Source: G963556115 sp963677015
GTDB lineage: Bacteria; Planctomycetota; SZUA-567
DNA length: 64,000 bases
Assembly: GCA_963677015.1 (NCBI GenBank)
Contig: OY781533.1
Location: 930,001-994,000 of the forward strand
Direction of reading: 5' to 3'
In this document: one piece after another, positions 33,999 to 42,521 of the stretch
How the letters are laid out: each line of letters starts with the position of its first letter
Numbering within the stretch: the stretch's first letter is position 1
The notes under the pieces: generated by a model
What the model was told of the DNA's origin: nothing
Seen by the model: only the letters and a program-made list of their open reading frames with translations
The model's database searches: none
Position numbers and translations under genes: made by a program

Positions 33999-34262
33999 AT
34001 GGATAATAATTTTGATATAAGCATGCTCGAAGATCATCAACGTAGGCAAAATGTTAAAGTTTATCGAAGTAAAGATAAAAATGATTTTGATAAAATGCAA
34101 AAAAAGCTAATTGCTTTGGGTTATTGGTGGTATTGTGAAGCGTGTTTTTTTGGAACCCATGGGTTGACAGAATATGATTCGGAGTTTCCTGCGATAGAAA
34201 TTCATCTTTGGGATAAAAGCTTATGGAAGAGATATGCGTTGGAGCCGACTGAGAATATTTGA
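33999..34262 (+). CDS. Small early protein of unknown function
   Basis: 87 residues behind GAAGAAGGTAGATTGAT. Contains KKLIALGYWWYCEACFFGTH, with two close cysteines and several aromatics. AT-rich. Not recognised. Confidence 0.5.
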   Translation: MDNNFDISMLEDHQRRQNVKVYRSKDKNDFDKMQKKLIALGYWWYCEACFFGTHGLTEYDSEFPAIEIHLWDKSLWKRYALEPTENI

Positions 34263-34301
34263 TCAGGCAATTTTTTAAGTTGAATTATAGGAGAAAAAAT
34301 A

Positions 34302-34661
34302 ATGTATCCGAGATTTGCTCAGCCGCCAGTATATACTATTGGCGAAGGAGAAGGAAGAGATAGCGAGAGAATAGTAAGATTCAGAATTGTCGGGCATGAT
34401 GTGGAAAAATTCAGAATAGAGGTTGTAGTTGAAGTGAAGAGTTATTCTGAGCCTACTTGGTTGGGAAGCCTGTTTGGTTTCAAGCCGCGAGTTGTAGAGC
34501 AGAGGTTGGGGTGGCGGCATTACTTCGGGGATTCTCAGTTTGGGACTCATTTCCCGACGTATGACAGTGTGGAGGAAGCTGAGGAGGAGATAAAGAGAAT
34601 ACTGACAAAACTTAATCATGACGGAAAAGTCTTCCAAGAAATTGAGAATGAGGTAGAATAA
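34302..34661 (+). CDS. Small protein of unknown function
   Basis: 119 residues behind TAGGAGAAAAAATA. Beta-rich (IVRFRIVGHDVEKFRIEVVV) with a helical C-terminus (DSVEEAEEEIKRILTKLNHD). GC content returns to the phage average. Not recognised. Confidence 0.55.
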   Translation: MYPRFAQPPVYTIGEGEGRDSERIVRFRIVGHDVEKFRIEVVVEVKSYSEPTWLGSLFGFKPRVVEQRLGWRHYFGDSQFGTHFPTYDSVEEAEEEIKRILTKLNHDGKVFQEIENEVE

Positions 34662-34735
34662 TTAAGGTCTGGATTAGGTGGCTGTTTTGAGTATATTATT
34701 AAAACTATTTTGGTTTCGAAATGAAAGGATAAGTA

Positions 34736-35005
34736 ATGAGTGTTGCAATAAAGGTGTTTACGAATGAGGTCTGTCCACGTTGTGAGCAGATTTACAGCCA
34801 GCTGAATGCGGCGGGGTATAGTGTTGAGAAGGTTAATTTTGAGAGCTGGCTGGCGGATAAGACACTGGACTCAAATTACCGTACTCGGGCATATTCTGTG
34901 TATGATGCGCAGAAGACACTGCCGGTACTTGAGATTGAGAATGATATCTATTCTATCGAAGGCGCGGAGGAGAAGCTGGGGGTAAGCTTTGAGCTTGACG
35001 CGTAG
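34736..35005 (+). CDS. Phage glutaredoxin-like protein
   Basis: 89 residues of thioredoxin fold with a CPRC active site in IKVFTNEVCPRCEQIYSQL and the cis-Pro strand TLPVLEIE. Phage glutaredoxins usually reduce ribonucleotide reductase, though none is encoded here. GAAAGGATAAGTA precedes the ATG. It is the last gene before the RNA polymerase. Confidence 0.8.
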   Translation: MSVAIKVFTNEVCPRCEQIYSQLNAAGYSVEKVNFESWLADKTLDSNYRTRAYSVYDAQKTLPVLEIENDIYSIEGAEEKLGVSFELDA

Positions 35006-35057
35006 GCAGTAATAGTAAAATCGGGGATAAGCCATATGTTTTGATATAGGGGAATGT

Positions 35058-37718
35058 ATGGCAATAGAAGTATATAGAATCAAGAGGCAGCTGGAGCTGG
35101 AAAAGGAAGCGGTTGGGGTAACCCGGGAGGAGTACTTCAGTATGGTTGCGAAGCTCAAGAAGAATGGCCACGGGAGTACGACCGGTACCGGGAGGGATCT
35201 GCTGTATTCGATAATTACGCCGCTGCATGAGGCGATTGTCGAGCGGATCTCAGAGCACGGACGCGGACGGGTATCGCTCTGTAACCGTTTTATTGCCAGT
35301 CTGCCGGCAGAGTATACCGCTTTCATCACGGCCAAGAACCTGATAGACGGAGCGCTGGCGGAGGATAACCTGTCGTCCCGGGCGGCGGCACTGGGTAATG
35401 ACCTTGTGGATCAGGCCAATGCTATCAAGCTGCAGGAGTTTGAGTCCGGGGCGCATGAAGCGCTGGAGCACCGGCTACGGCAGGCACCGACTGAGCTCTT
35501 AAAGAAGAAGGTCAAGAAAGCGTTCTTTGATAAGTGGTACCGGGATCAGATAGATCCGGTAGAGCTTGAAAAGTCTGAACGGGTACGCACCGGGCTGGTA
35601 CTGCTGCATATCGCCAGCAGCATAGCCGGGAAGTATATTAAGACCACACCATATAAACCACGCGGCAAGCAGCACACCACCAACCGTATCCAGATAACCG
35701 AAGAATTCATGGCGGAGAGTAAGAGCCGTGAGGAGCTACGCAGTCTCTTTTCTCCGAAGTGGCCAATATCGGTAGTGCCGCCTCGGGACTGGGAGAGTCT
35801 GTCCGGCGGGGTCTACTACAGTGAGGAGCTGAGGGCGCGGGCGCTTTTTGTTCGTTCGTGGGATAAGCGCTACCTGCGGAAAATGCACCGGCGTATGGGT
35901 GAGTATCCGCAGATGTTTGCTGCGGTCAATGAAGCGCAAAAGACGGCGTGGCGGGTGAACCGGAATATTCTCGGGGTATTGCAGGAGGCGCTGGAGCTTG
36001 GCGGTGGGAAGCGGTTTGCGCTGCCGGTAATCGACCGCAAGGAGCTGCCGCCGATAGCTGGACTCTCACCGAACAGCAAAGCCTTTCAGGATGCACAGCG
36101 GGCGCGGGGTGAGATGATATCCCGCTTTACCCACCTGCAGGGAACGGTTACCATGGCAGAGAAGCATGTTGAGGATCCAGAGTTGTACTTCGGGTACGCG
36201 CTGGACACCAGAGGTCGGGGCTACCCGGTATACGGCGGGAGGTATCTCAGTCCGCAGGGTGATGATATCAGCAAGTCGCTCTTGGAGTTCGCACATGGTG
36301 AGGCGCTGGGAAGTCCGGACGGGGTGGACTGGCTCTTATACGGTGCGGCGAGTGTCTACGGTATCGACAAGGTGAGCCGGGCGGAGCGGATAGTCTGGGC
36401 GGAGGAGCATGCGGAGCTGATGGCGGCCTGCGCTACAGATCCGTTCAGCTCGGAGAATCGGAACTTCTGGACAGCCGCGGACAAACCCTGGTCTTTCCTT
36501 GCCTTCTGCTTTGAGGTTCGGGGAGCGCTGCAGGACGGGGAGGCACATGTCAGCCATATCAGCATACCGCAGGACGGGTGTCAGAATGCTTTGCAGCATG
36601 TGGCCGGGATGCTCCGGAATAAGGATCTGGCAATCCGAACCAGCGTGATTAGTGACGGCAGCGGTAAGCCGCGCGATCTGTATCAGGATATTGCCGACAG
36701 GGCGAATGAGATCCTGTCCGGCATGACCGGGGACAAGCGGAGTATCGAGGAGCTGCTGACGCTGTCTCGCGAGATTCAGAAGCAGCTCAGCGACAAGGAT
36801 GAGAACAGCAAGCTCTGGGCGGGCAGGAGACAGGAGATCAGCAAGGCTCTGCTGCCGAAGCTGCTGGCCGGGAATATTGACCGGAGTATGACCAAACGGC
36901 CGGTAATGACCTGTACCTATGATGTCAGTACCTTTACCCGCAAGGAGCAGATCAGCGAGGCGATAGATACCAATATTGAGAAGAAGGGAGGTGAATTTTG
37001 TATCGATGATGAGCTGCGTTGGGGCGCGAGTCTGTTTCTGGAGCCGATTATCCATAATGCAACCTGTGATATTATTACCGCGGCGTTTGTCTATTTGAAG
37101 TGGCTCAAGGAGGTGGCGGACGTTATGACCAGTAAGCCCGCCTGCAGCCGCTGTGAGAAGTGTGGCAAGACGGTCTGCAAGTGTGAGTGTGAGGCAACGA
37201 GTGAAGTACAGCGCAAGGCCAGACGGCTCCAGTGCAATTGCCGCAGTGGTGTCCGGGGAATGGAGTGGGTGACTCCGCTCGGCTTTCCGGTTATACATGA
37301 TAAGCAGACCCGGGAGATAAAGCGGGTAAATACGATCGTCGGGACGCATAAGGTATCAGCCAGCTACGCCGAGGATACCGGCAGGGTTGACCGAAAGAGG
37401 GTACGCACCGGGATGGCAGCGAACTTCACGCACAGCTATGATGCGACGATGCTCTGGTATGTGGTGCTGCAGCTGGCCGGGATCCCGCTGGCGCTGATTC
37501 ATGACAGCTTCGGGACATTGCCGAGCCGGTCGAGTCAGTTAGCGCTGGAGCTGAGAAAGGCCTATGTCTGGCTCTACAGCAAGAACCGGCTAAGCGAGTT
37601 GCTGGAATATACTGCAAACAGGCTGGAGTTGCACGAGCGAGAGCTGTTGCCGGAGTTGCCAGAAATGGGCGAGCTGGAGGTTGAGCAGGCGCTGGAGAGT
37701 GAGTATATATTTAGTTAG
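35058..37718 (+). CDS. T7-type single-subunit RNA polymerase with Cys-rich insert
   Basis: DNA-dependent RNA polymerase of 886 residues (T7 gp1 has 883) that would transcribe the phage late genes from its own promoters. Equivalents of the T7 catalytic residues are D506 (IPQDGCQNALQH), K613 (MTKRPVMT), Y621 (CTYDVSTF) and D816 (ALIHDSFG). YFGYALDTRGRGYPVYGGRY matches the T7 DWRGRVYAV region, and WSFLAFCFEV the T7 FCFLAFCFEY block. T7's YG after the lysine helix is YD here. An insert with eight cysteines (C696, 699, 702, 707, 709, 711, 726, 728) precedes WVTPLGFPV, close to the specificity loop. It is GC-rich, behind a TATAGGGGAATGT leader. Confidence 0.93.
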   Translation: MAIEVYRIKRQLELEKEAVGVTREEYFSMVAKLKKNGHGSTTGTGRDLLYSIITPLHEAIVERISEHGRGRVSLCNRFIASLPAEYTAFITAKNLIDGALAEDNLSSRAAALGNDLVDQANAIKLQEFESGAHEALEHRLRQAPTELLKKKVKKAFFDKWYRDQIDPVELEKSERVRTGLVLLHIASSIAGKYIKTTPYKPRGKQHTTNRIQITEEFMAESKSREELRSLFSPKWPISVVPPRDWESLSGGVYYSEELRARALFVRSWDKRYLRKMHRRMGEYPQMFAAVNEAQKTAWRVNRNILGVLQEALELGGGKRFALPVIDRKELPPIAGLSPNSKAFQDAQRARGEMISRFTHLQGTVTMAEKHVEDPELYFGYALDTRGRGYPVYGGRYLSPQGDDISKSLLEFAHGEALGSPDGVDWLLYGAASVYGIDKVSRAERIVWAEEHAELMAACATDPFSSENRNFWTAADKPWSFLAFCFEVRGALQDGEAHVSHISIPQDGCQNALQHVAGMLRNKDLAIRTSVISDGSGKPRDLYQDIADRANEILSGMTGDKRSIEELLTLSREIQKQLSDKDENSKLWAGRRQEISKALLPKLLAGNIDRSMTKRPVMTCTYDVSTFTRKEQISEAIDTNIEKKGGEFCIDDELRWGASLFLEPIIHNATCDIITAAFVYLKWLKEVADVMTSKPACSRCEKCGKTVCKCECEATSEVQRKARRLQCNCRSGVRGMEWVTPLGFPVIHDKQTREIKRVNTIVGTHKVSASYAEDTGRVDRKRVRTGMAANFTHSYDATMLWYVVLQLAGIPLALIHDSFGTLPSRSSQLALELRKAYVWLYSKNRLSELLEYTANRLELHERELLPELPEMGELEVEQALESEYIFS

Positions 37719-37797
37719 AAAATATATCAAGAAAATTGATTAATGAGTAAATAGTTTGTAAAATCATAAATGTTGTAGCCATAGACTTGCAAAGTAT

Positions 37798-38547
37798 TTA
37801 CTTATTAATTTCAACAATAATGTATTTTTCAAGATTTGTTTTAAGTAATTTCATATTTTCAAAAATATTCAAGAATTTAATGTAATAATCAAAAAGCTTA
37901 TCCGAATTAGTATCTAAATTAGTGACATTATTTTCAATTATATATTTTGATGCTTGGTAAGAAATCTCACAAATATTTTCATGAGTAAGGTTATATAAAT
38001 TAGAGTACTCATATGGCATATAAATATTACAAAGTGGATATATTAGTTTCCATTCATCACTAAGCATTATTTGTTCGAGGTGAGTAAAAAAAACTATATA
38101 AATGTTTTGGTTAATAAATTTTAAATTACTTTTATGAGTTTTCAATGCATCTTCGAGTAATTTTGATGTCATTTTAATTTCATTGCATAATTTAAAGTTG
38201 AGATTAAAGAGATGACTCAAAAGTTTTTCTATCTTTTCATTAGTTGTAGCTTTTTTTCGAGCTTTTTCTTGATCTTTATGTTGAAGTTTTGCCACAATAA
38301 AGCCAATTACCCCTGTGATTATTCCACCAAATACCATAGGAATGTTTGATGCTATTTGAGTGTAAAGTTTTTCTATGTTTAAAAAACTGGAAAGATTAGT
38401 TTGATTTGTTAAAATAAAAATTCCATTACTTATAAGTGATATTATTAAAACAAATATAAGTATTTTCATTATATCTACTTTCGATATCAAAGTTTTAATT
38501 ATTATAAAAATATGTATAAATAATGCAAATATTTCATCATTAGTCAA
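37798..38547 (-). CDS. AT-rich membrane protein on the opposite strand (moron)
   Basis: 249 residues with about three membrane helices in the first 95 residues (FIHIFIIIKTLI, IMKILIFVLIISLISNGIFI, MVFGGIITGVIGFIVAKL), then a long helical cytoplasmic part. It is far more AT-rich than the genes on both sides and reads against them, between the RNA polymerase and the virion genes. That is the classic setting of a lysogenic-conversion or phage-exclusion gene. I recognise no family and see no catalytic motif. Confidence 0.65.
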   Translation of the reverse strand: MTNDEIFALFIHIFIIIKTLISKVDIMKILIFVLIISLISNGIFILTNQTNLSSFLNIEKLYTQIASNIPMVFGGIITGVIGFIVAKLQHKDQEKARKKATTNEKIEKLLSHLFNLNFKLCNEIKMTSKLLEDALKTHKSNLKFINQNIYIVFFTHLEQIMLSDEWKLIYPLCNIYMPYEYSNLYNLTHENICEISYQASKYIIENNVTNLDTNSDKLFDYYIKFLNIFENMKLLKTNLEKYIIVEINK

Positions 38548-38684
38548 GATTATTTTATCTACTATAAAACAATTAATAATTCTGACTTTGGAGCAATATA
38601 GTGACGCGTGAAATTAGGAGCAATACCGGAGGGGGAGAAGCTGGTTATGTCTTAATTTAATGTATTTACTATAAGGAGCTATTT

Positions 38685-38942
38685 ATGTCGGAATTTGACG
38701 GGATGAGTGCTGCCGGGATGGCGCAGGCGTTGATGAACGGATCGGCCACGGTGGCGCGGGTTGACCGGGACGAGCTGCTGCCACCGATATTCAGTGTGGA
38801 TCTGGTCGAGAGGCTGGAGCAGGAGTTCCCGGAGCGGGCGCCGCTGCCGGGTGAGGAGATGCTGGAGTATAACCGGTATCTGGGTAAGCGTGAGCTTATC
38901 AAGGTGATCAGAGCATGGAGCGAGAAGAAGAATGACGAATGA
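38685..38942 (+). CDS. Small protein at the start of the late region
   Basis: 85 residues behind ATAAGGAGCTATTT. Sequence DELLPPIFSVDLVERLEQEF then KRELIKVIRAWSEKK; helical, soluble. Unknown. The stop overlaps the next start by 11 nt. Confidence 0.6.
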   Translation: MSEFDGMSAAGMAQALMNGSATVARVDRDELLPPIFSVDLVERLEQEFPERAPLPGEEMLEYNRYLGKRELIKVIRAWSEKKNDE

Positions 38943-39315
38943 AGAGAATACAGCAATGTTTAACAGTGTGATTCTGCTGGGACAGAATACGCTCAAGGCG
39001 GCGTTGGCTATCAATGTGGTCTTTGCCGTGGCGGCACTGCTGCTACTGGGTAAGCTGGTAGGGATTATGGCGGATCTGGAAACTTTCACTCTGAATGGTA
39101 TCGACGTGGCGGCGTTGATAACGGCTTTCTGGATCTTGACGCTTAACTCGGCGGCGGTGGCGGTGGCCTTCGGGCTCTCGTATGTGGCGCAGTTCATGTA
39201 TGCCATGCAGCTCAAGCAGTATGGCTCTTATGTACATGCGGTGGTGGCAGTACTGACAGTCTGGGGCTATCTGGGATTTATAATTGGCGGCTACTATATT
39301 TATCAGGCATTTTAG
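38932..39315 (+). CDS. Small late-region membrane protein
   Basis: 127 residues with three or four membrane helices (ALAINVVFAVAALLLLGKLVG, ALITAFWILTLNSAAVAVAF, VVAVLTVWGYLGFIIGGYYI). Not recognised. A holin role is possible from its size and helices, but its position ahead of the portal is unusual for one. Confidence 0.55.
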   Translation: MTNEENTAMFNSVILLGQNTLKAALAINVVFAVAALLLLGKLVGIMADLETFTLNGIDVAALITAFWILTLNSAAVAVAFGLSYVAQFMYAMQLKQYGSYVHAVVAVLTVWGYLGFIIGGYYIYQAF

Positions 39316-39352
39316 AGGTAGAGTGTAATTAAGTGAAGGAGGAATTTATTCT

Positions 39353-39580
39353 ATGTGTTTTGGAGGGGGAAGATCTACACCGACCCCGGTATATCAGTCT
39401 ACTACAACTCCGGCTCCGGTATCGGCTACAGCGGTAGAGCTCAAAGAGGAGGACGACCTTGTAACCGATGAGGAGAAGAGTAAGCAGACCGGTAGGGACG
39501 CACTGCGGATTGATAAGAGTAACTCTATAGGGGTAACTCCGACCAGTGCCGGGGCGAACGGGATCAATATTTTAAAATAA
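39353..39580 (+). CDS. T7 gp7.3-like virion-associated protein
   Basis: 75 residues, low complexity: CFGGGRSTPTP start, Thr/Pro/Ala-rich middle and a tail with KQTGRDALRI and GANGINILK. T7 gp7.3, which sits directly before the portal gene and ends in GGGINI, has the same layout, and short proteins with this tail occur before podovirus portals. Assigned from position and tail only. Confidence 0.6.
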   Translation: MCFGGGRSTPTPVYQSTTTPAPVSATAVELKEEDDLVTDEEKSKQTGRDALRIDKSNSIGVTPTSAGANGINILK

Positions 39581-39595
39581 GGGGGAGCAGTATAA

Positions 39596-41215
39596 GTGAA
39601 GAATAGTGAGGAGGGAGTAATCTCTTCCCGCTATCAGGAACTCAGTCGGCTCAGAGAGCCATTTTTACGCCGGGCACGAGCCTGCTCGGTTATGACCAAA
39701 CCAACAATCATTCCACCGGAAGGGCACGACGGTTCAGCCGCGTTCCCGATACCATACCAGACAATCGGTGCCGAGGGCACCAATAACTTTGCCAGCAGGT
39801 TGAAGAGTATACTCTTTCCGACCGGCAGTCCGTGGCTGCGCTATGTGATAGCTGACGCTGTTCTGCGCGATGCGGTGCTGCAGCAGGATCCGGAAGGTAT
39901 CAGTAATATTGAAAAAGCCTTGTCAGACAGAGAGTCGGAGATTCGCCGTTATTGTGAGACCACCAATATGGGTACTACAATCGGTGAACTGTGTACTCAC
40001 TGTATTATCGCCGGTAACGCACTGCTGTATATTCCGCAGAGCGAGGAGCCGATGCGCTGCTACGGTATGGACAGGTATGTCGTGAGACGTACCCCGGCCG
40101 GAAGGGTGCTGCAGATAATCATTGAGGAGGAGGTACTGGCCTCAACCCTTGAGCACGAGGTGCAGGAGTTCTGTTCTCTTATAGAGGCGGAACCGGCACA
40201 CAAGTGCAAGCTTTATACCAATATCGAATACAACCAGAGTGAAGAGGTATGGGAGATCCGGCAGGAACTCAACGGCATAGAGCTGCCGGAGGACGGGGTC
40301 GGTGACGACAAGATCGGTGCCTGGAGCCGGTATCCGGAGAATCCGTATATTGCGGTACGCTGGACACAGGTGGACGGCGAGCCTTGGGGACGGGGCTACG
40401 CGGAGGATCTGCTTGGCGGCCTGATATCGCTGGATGTATTGTCCCGGGCGATTGTTGAGGGGGCACAGATTGCGGCCTTGTCAATTATTGGAGTGCGTAA
40501 CGGTTCGAGTACGACCAAGAAGCGGGATGTGGCCAGAGCCAAGAACGGTGATGTGATCACCGCGGACTTTGCGAATGACGTGACCATGTTCCGGGCGGAT
40601 AAGCACGCCGACTTTTCAGTGGCCGAGCGGGTAGCGACTGCGCTTACCGACAGTCTGCAGCGGGCGTTTCTGATGCATAGCGCGGTACAGCGTAAAGGTG
40701 AGCGGGTGACTGGCTTTGAAATTCGGGCAATGATTCAGGCGCTGGAGGAGCAGATCGGTAGTGTCTATACGATCTTTGCTTCCGAGGTGCAGCCCCGGGT
40801 AATACGGCTGATTGAAAAGCGGATGCTCAAGCTCGGAAAGCTGGATGCGATACAGGACGGTCTGGTCGAGACCAGTATCGTTACCGGGCTGGAGGCACTG
40901 GGAAGAGGGCAGGATCTGCAGAAGCTGATGGAGTTCAGCCAGATCTGTACCCAGATGTTTGGAGCGGAGGCGATGGCGAAGTATGTCAAGCCGCATGTAG
41001 CGATGCAGACGGTGGCGGCATGTATTCAGCTGGAGCATACAGATTTTATCAAGACTGAGGAAGAGGTAGCGAAGGAGATGGCGGCGGCACAACAGGCACA
41101 GCAGGAGGCGCAGGCGCAGCAGATGCTGGGACAGCTTGCCAGTCCAGCCGCGCAGGTGATAAGTAAGGGCATGGAGCAGGCCGGGGCAGGAGTACCGGCG
41201 GCGGCTCAGGCTTAA
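39596..41215 (+). CDS. Portal (head-tail connector) protein, T7 gp8-like
   Basis: 539 residues (T7 gp8 has 536). It forms the dodecameric ring through which DNA enters and leaves the capsid. ERVTGFEIRAMIQALEEQIG and the earlier LKSILFPTGSPWLRY are portal-family blocks of T7-like phages. Begins with GTG behind GGGGGAGCAG. The C-terminus is Gln/Ala-rich. It lies between the gp7.3-like and scaffold genes, as in T7. Confidence 0.92.
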   Translation: MKNSEEGVISSRYQELSRLREPFLRRARACSVMTKPTIIPPEGHDGSAAFPIPYQTIGAEGTNNFASRLKSILFPTGSPWLRYVIADAVLRDAVLQQDPEGISNIEKALSDRESEIRRYCETTNMGTTIGELCTHCIIAGNALLYIPQSEEPMRCYGMDRYVVRRTPAGRVLQIIIEEEVLASTLEHEVQEFCSLIEAEPAHKCKLYTNIEYNQSEEVWEIRQELNGIELPEDGVGDDKIGAWSRYPENPYIAVRWTQVDGEPWGRGYAEDLLGGLISLDVLSRAIVEGAQIAALSIIGVRNGSSTTKKRDVARAKNGDVITADFANDVTMFRADKHADFSVAERVATALTDSLQRAFLMHSAVQRKGERVTGFEIRAMIQALEEQIGSVYTIFASEVQPRVIRLIEKRMLKLGKLDAIQDGLVETSIVTGLEALGRGQDLQKLMEFSQICTQMFGAEAMAKYVKPHVAMQTVAACIQLEHTDFIKTEEEVAKEMAAAQQAQQEAQAQQMLGQLASPAAQVISKGMEQAGAGVPAAAQA

Positions 41216-41254
41216 AATATGTTTTAATAACTTTATATTACAGGAGATTTATAG

Positions 41255-41599
41255 ATGGCGGAGCAGAGTAAGACGGAAGCTGGGGAGAGTGTAGATTATC
41301 AGCAGATGCTGGAGTCTATTATGGCGAAGCAGGCTGCTGCTGAGAAGCGCATGAACAAGCTGGAGAAGACGAACCAGCAGCTGATCGAGGAGAATGCGCA
41401 GAAGGATGAGGTGATTGGCGGGCTGCAGAAGCAGCTGGAAAAGATGCCGACAGACTCCGGAACTAGCGAGGAGCGTAAGAGGAAGGAGGCGCTGGCACTG
41501 AGAGCTCAGCGGGCAAAGAGACTCAGCAAGAAGCGCGGCACTATGGTGGCACATCATGCGGTAGAGTCTGATGTGGTGATGGCGGCGGCTAAGGCGTAG
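41255..41599 (+). CDS. Coiled-coil structural-region protein
   Basis: 114 residues with a long heptad helix (KRMNKLEKTNQQLIEENAQK) and a basic C-terminus. No counterpart in T7 at this place. It may be an assembly or decoration factor. GGAGATTTATAG precedes the ATG. Confidence 0.6.
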   Translation: MAEQSKTEAGESVDYQQMLESIMAKQAAAEKRMNKLEKTNQQLIEENAQKDEVIGGLQKQLEKMPTDSGTSEERKRKEALALRAQRAKRLSKKRGTMVAHHAVESDVVMAAAKA

Positions 41600-41640
41600 G
41601 CTGGGAGTATTGTTGACGGCAGAAGATTGAGGAGATTATT

Positions 41641-42429
41641 ATGCCACAGGAAGTATTGAATAATGTTGCACAGGCAAATGGGAATCAGGGACTGGCGCAG
41701 CCGGAGCCGACTTCGAGTACACCGCATCTTGACGCAGCTTTGAATAAGGAGCAGGGGGAGAATAAAGCGGTACCGCCAGCGCCGTCAGGGCAGGCAGAGG
41801 TGAAGGTGCCGGAGGGAGAGCAGAAGCCTGCAGGTACCGAGACGGAGAAGAAGGAGCTGGAGAAGGCGGCTGAAACGACCGGGCATTCGATGGAGGAACT
41901 GTCGGAGGCGTGGTACCAGAATAAGGCGCTGCCTGATGATGCCTACGAGTCACTGGCACAGGCTGGGTATCCGCGTGAGCTGGTGGATGAGATCTGTAAG
42001 AGTGTAGAAGCCTCCAATCAGTTCAAGGCCAATCAGCAGCTGGCTGAATTTCAGAATGAGATTGCGGCGCATGTCGGAGGCAGGGAGGAGCTGGAGAAGC
42101 TGCTGAAGTATACCGATTCGCCGAACTTTGATCCGCAGGTGCGGCAGGAGATTGATAAACTGATTGATGTTAATAACCCGGCAGCGGCCAAGCTGGCTAT
42201 GGAGAAGGTAAAGAGTATGTATGAAAAGGAATTCGGCAGGGACGGTAATCCAATTGGCGGCGCGAAGAGTACCGGAGCGGCAGGTGACGTGTTCAAGTCC
42301 CGCTCGGAGCAGTCCAAGGCCTTTATCTCTGCCCGTAACAGCGGGGATAAGAGTTTAATGGCGCAGGTGCGTGAGAAGGCGGCCAGAACTAGTCAGCATA
42401 ACCGCAAGCACGGTGTCAACTGGCTTTAG
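41641..42429 (+). CDS. Capsid scaffolding protein, T7 gp9-like
   Basis: 262 residues, acidic and helical, rich in Glu, Lys and Ala, with a basic C-terminus (RTSQHNRKHGVNW) such as scaffolds use to bind the coat. Placed between portal and capsid genes as in T7 (gp9, 307 residues). It would guide procapsid assembly and then leave. Behind GAGGAGATTATT. Confidence 0.8.
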   Translation: MPQEVLNNVAQANGNQGLAQPEPTSSTPHLDAALNKEQGENKAVPPAPSGQAEVKVPEGEQKPAGTETEKKELEKAAETTGHSMEELSEAWYQNKALPDDAYESLAQAGYPRELVDEICKSVEASNQFKANQQLAEFQNEIAAHVGGREELEKLLKYTDSPNFDPQVRQEIDKLIDVNNPAAAKLAMEKVKSMYEKEFGRDGNPIGGAKSTGAAGDVFKSRSEQSKAFISARNSGDKSLMAQVREKAARTSQHNRKHGVNWL

Positions 42430-42470
42430 GTCGTAACTATTAATCAATAATTTTATTTACTGTTTTATAA

Positions 42471-42496
42471 ACCTCAGCTCTCGGGCTGGGGTTTTG
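42471..42496 (+). terminator. Terminator between scaffold and capsid genes
   Basis: 8-bp stem ACCTCAGC / GCTGGGGT (one G-U) with TTTTG after it, in a 92-bp AT-rich gap. Unlike T7, whose late terminator follows the capsid gene, this one precedes it. Partial termination or mRNA-end protection would set the capsid level. Confidence 0.65.
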
Positions 42497-42521
42497 TTAT
42501 TTAATAAGGAGTTTTAAAGAG

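Noticed and set aside
36336..37349. 337-residue minus-strand frame in the RNA polymerase gene
   Set aside because: Shadow frame; the plus strand carries all catalytic motifs of T7-type RNAP.
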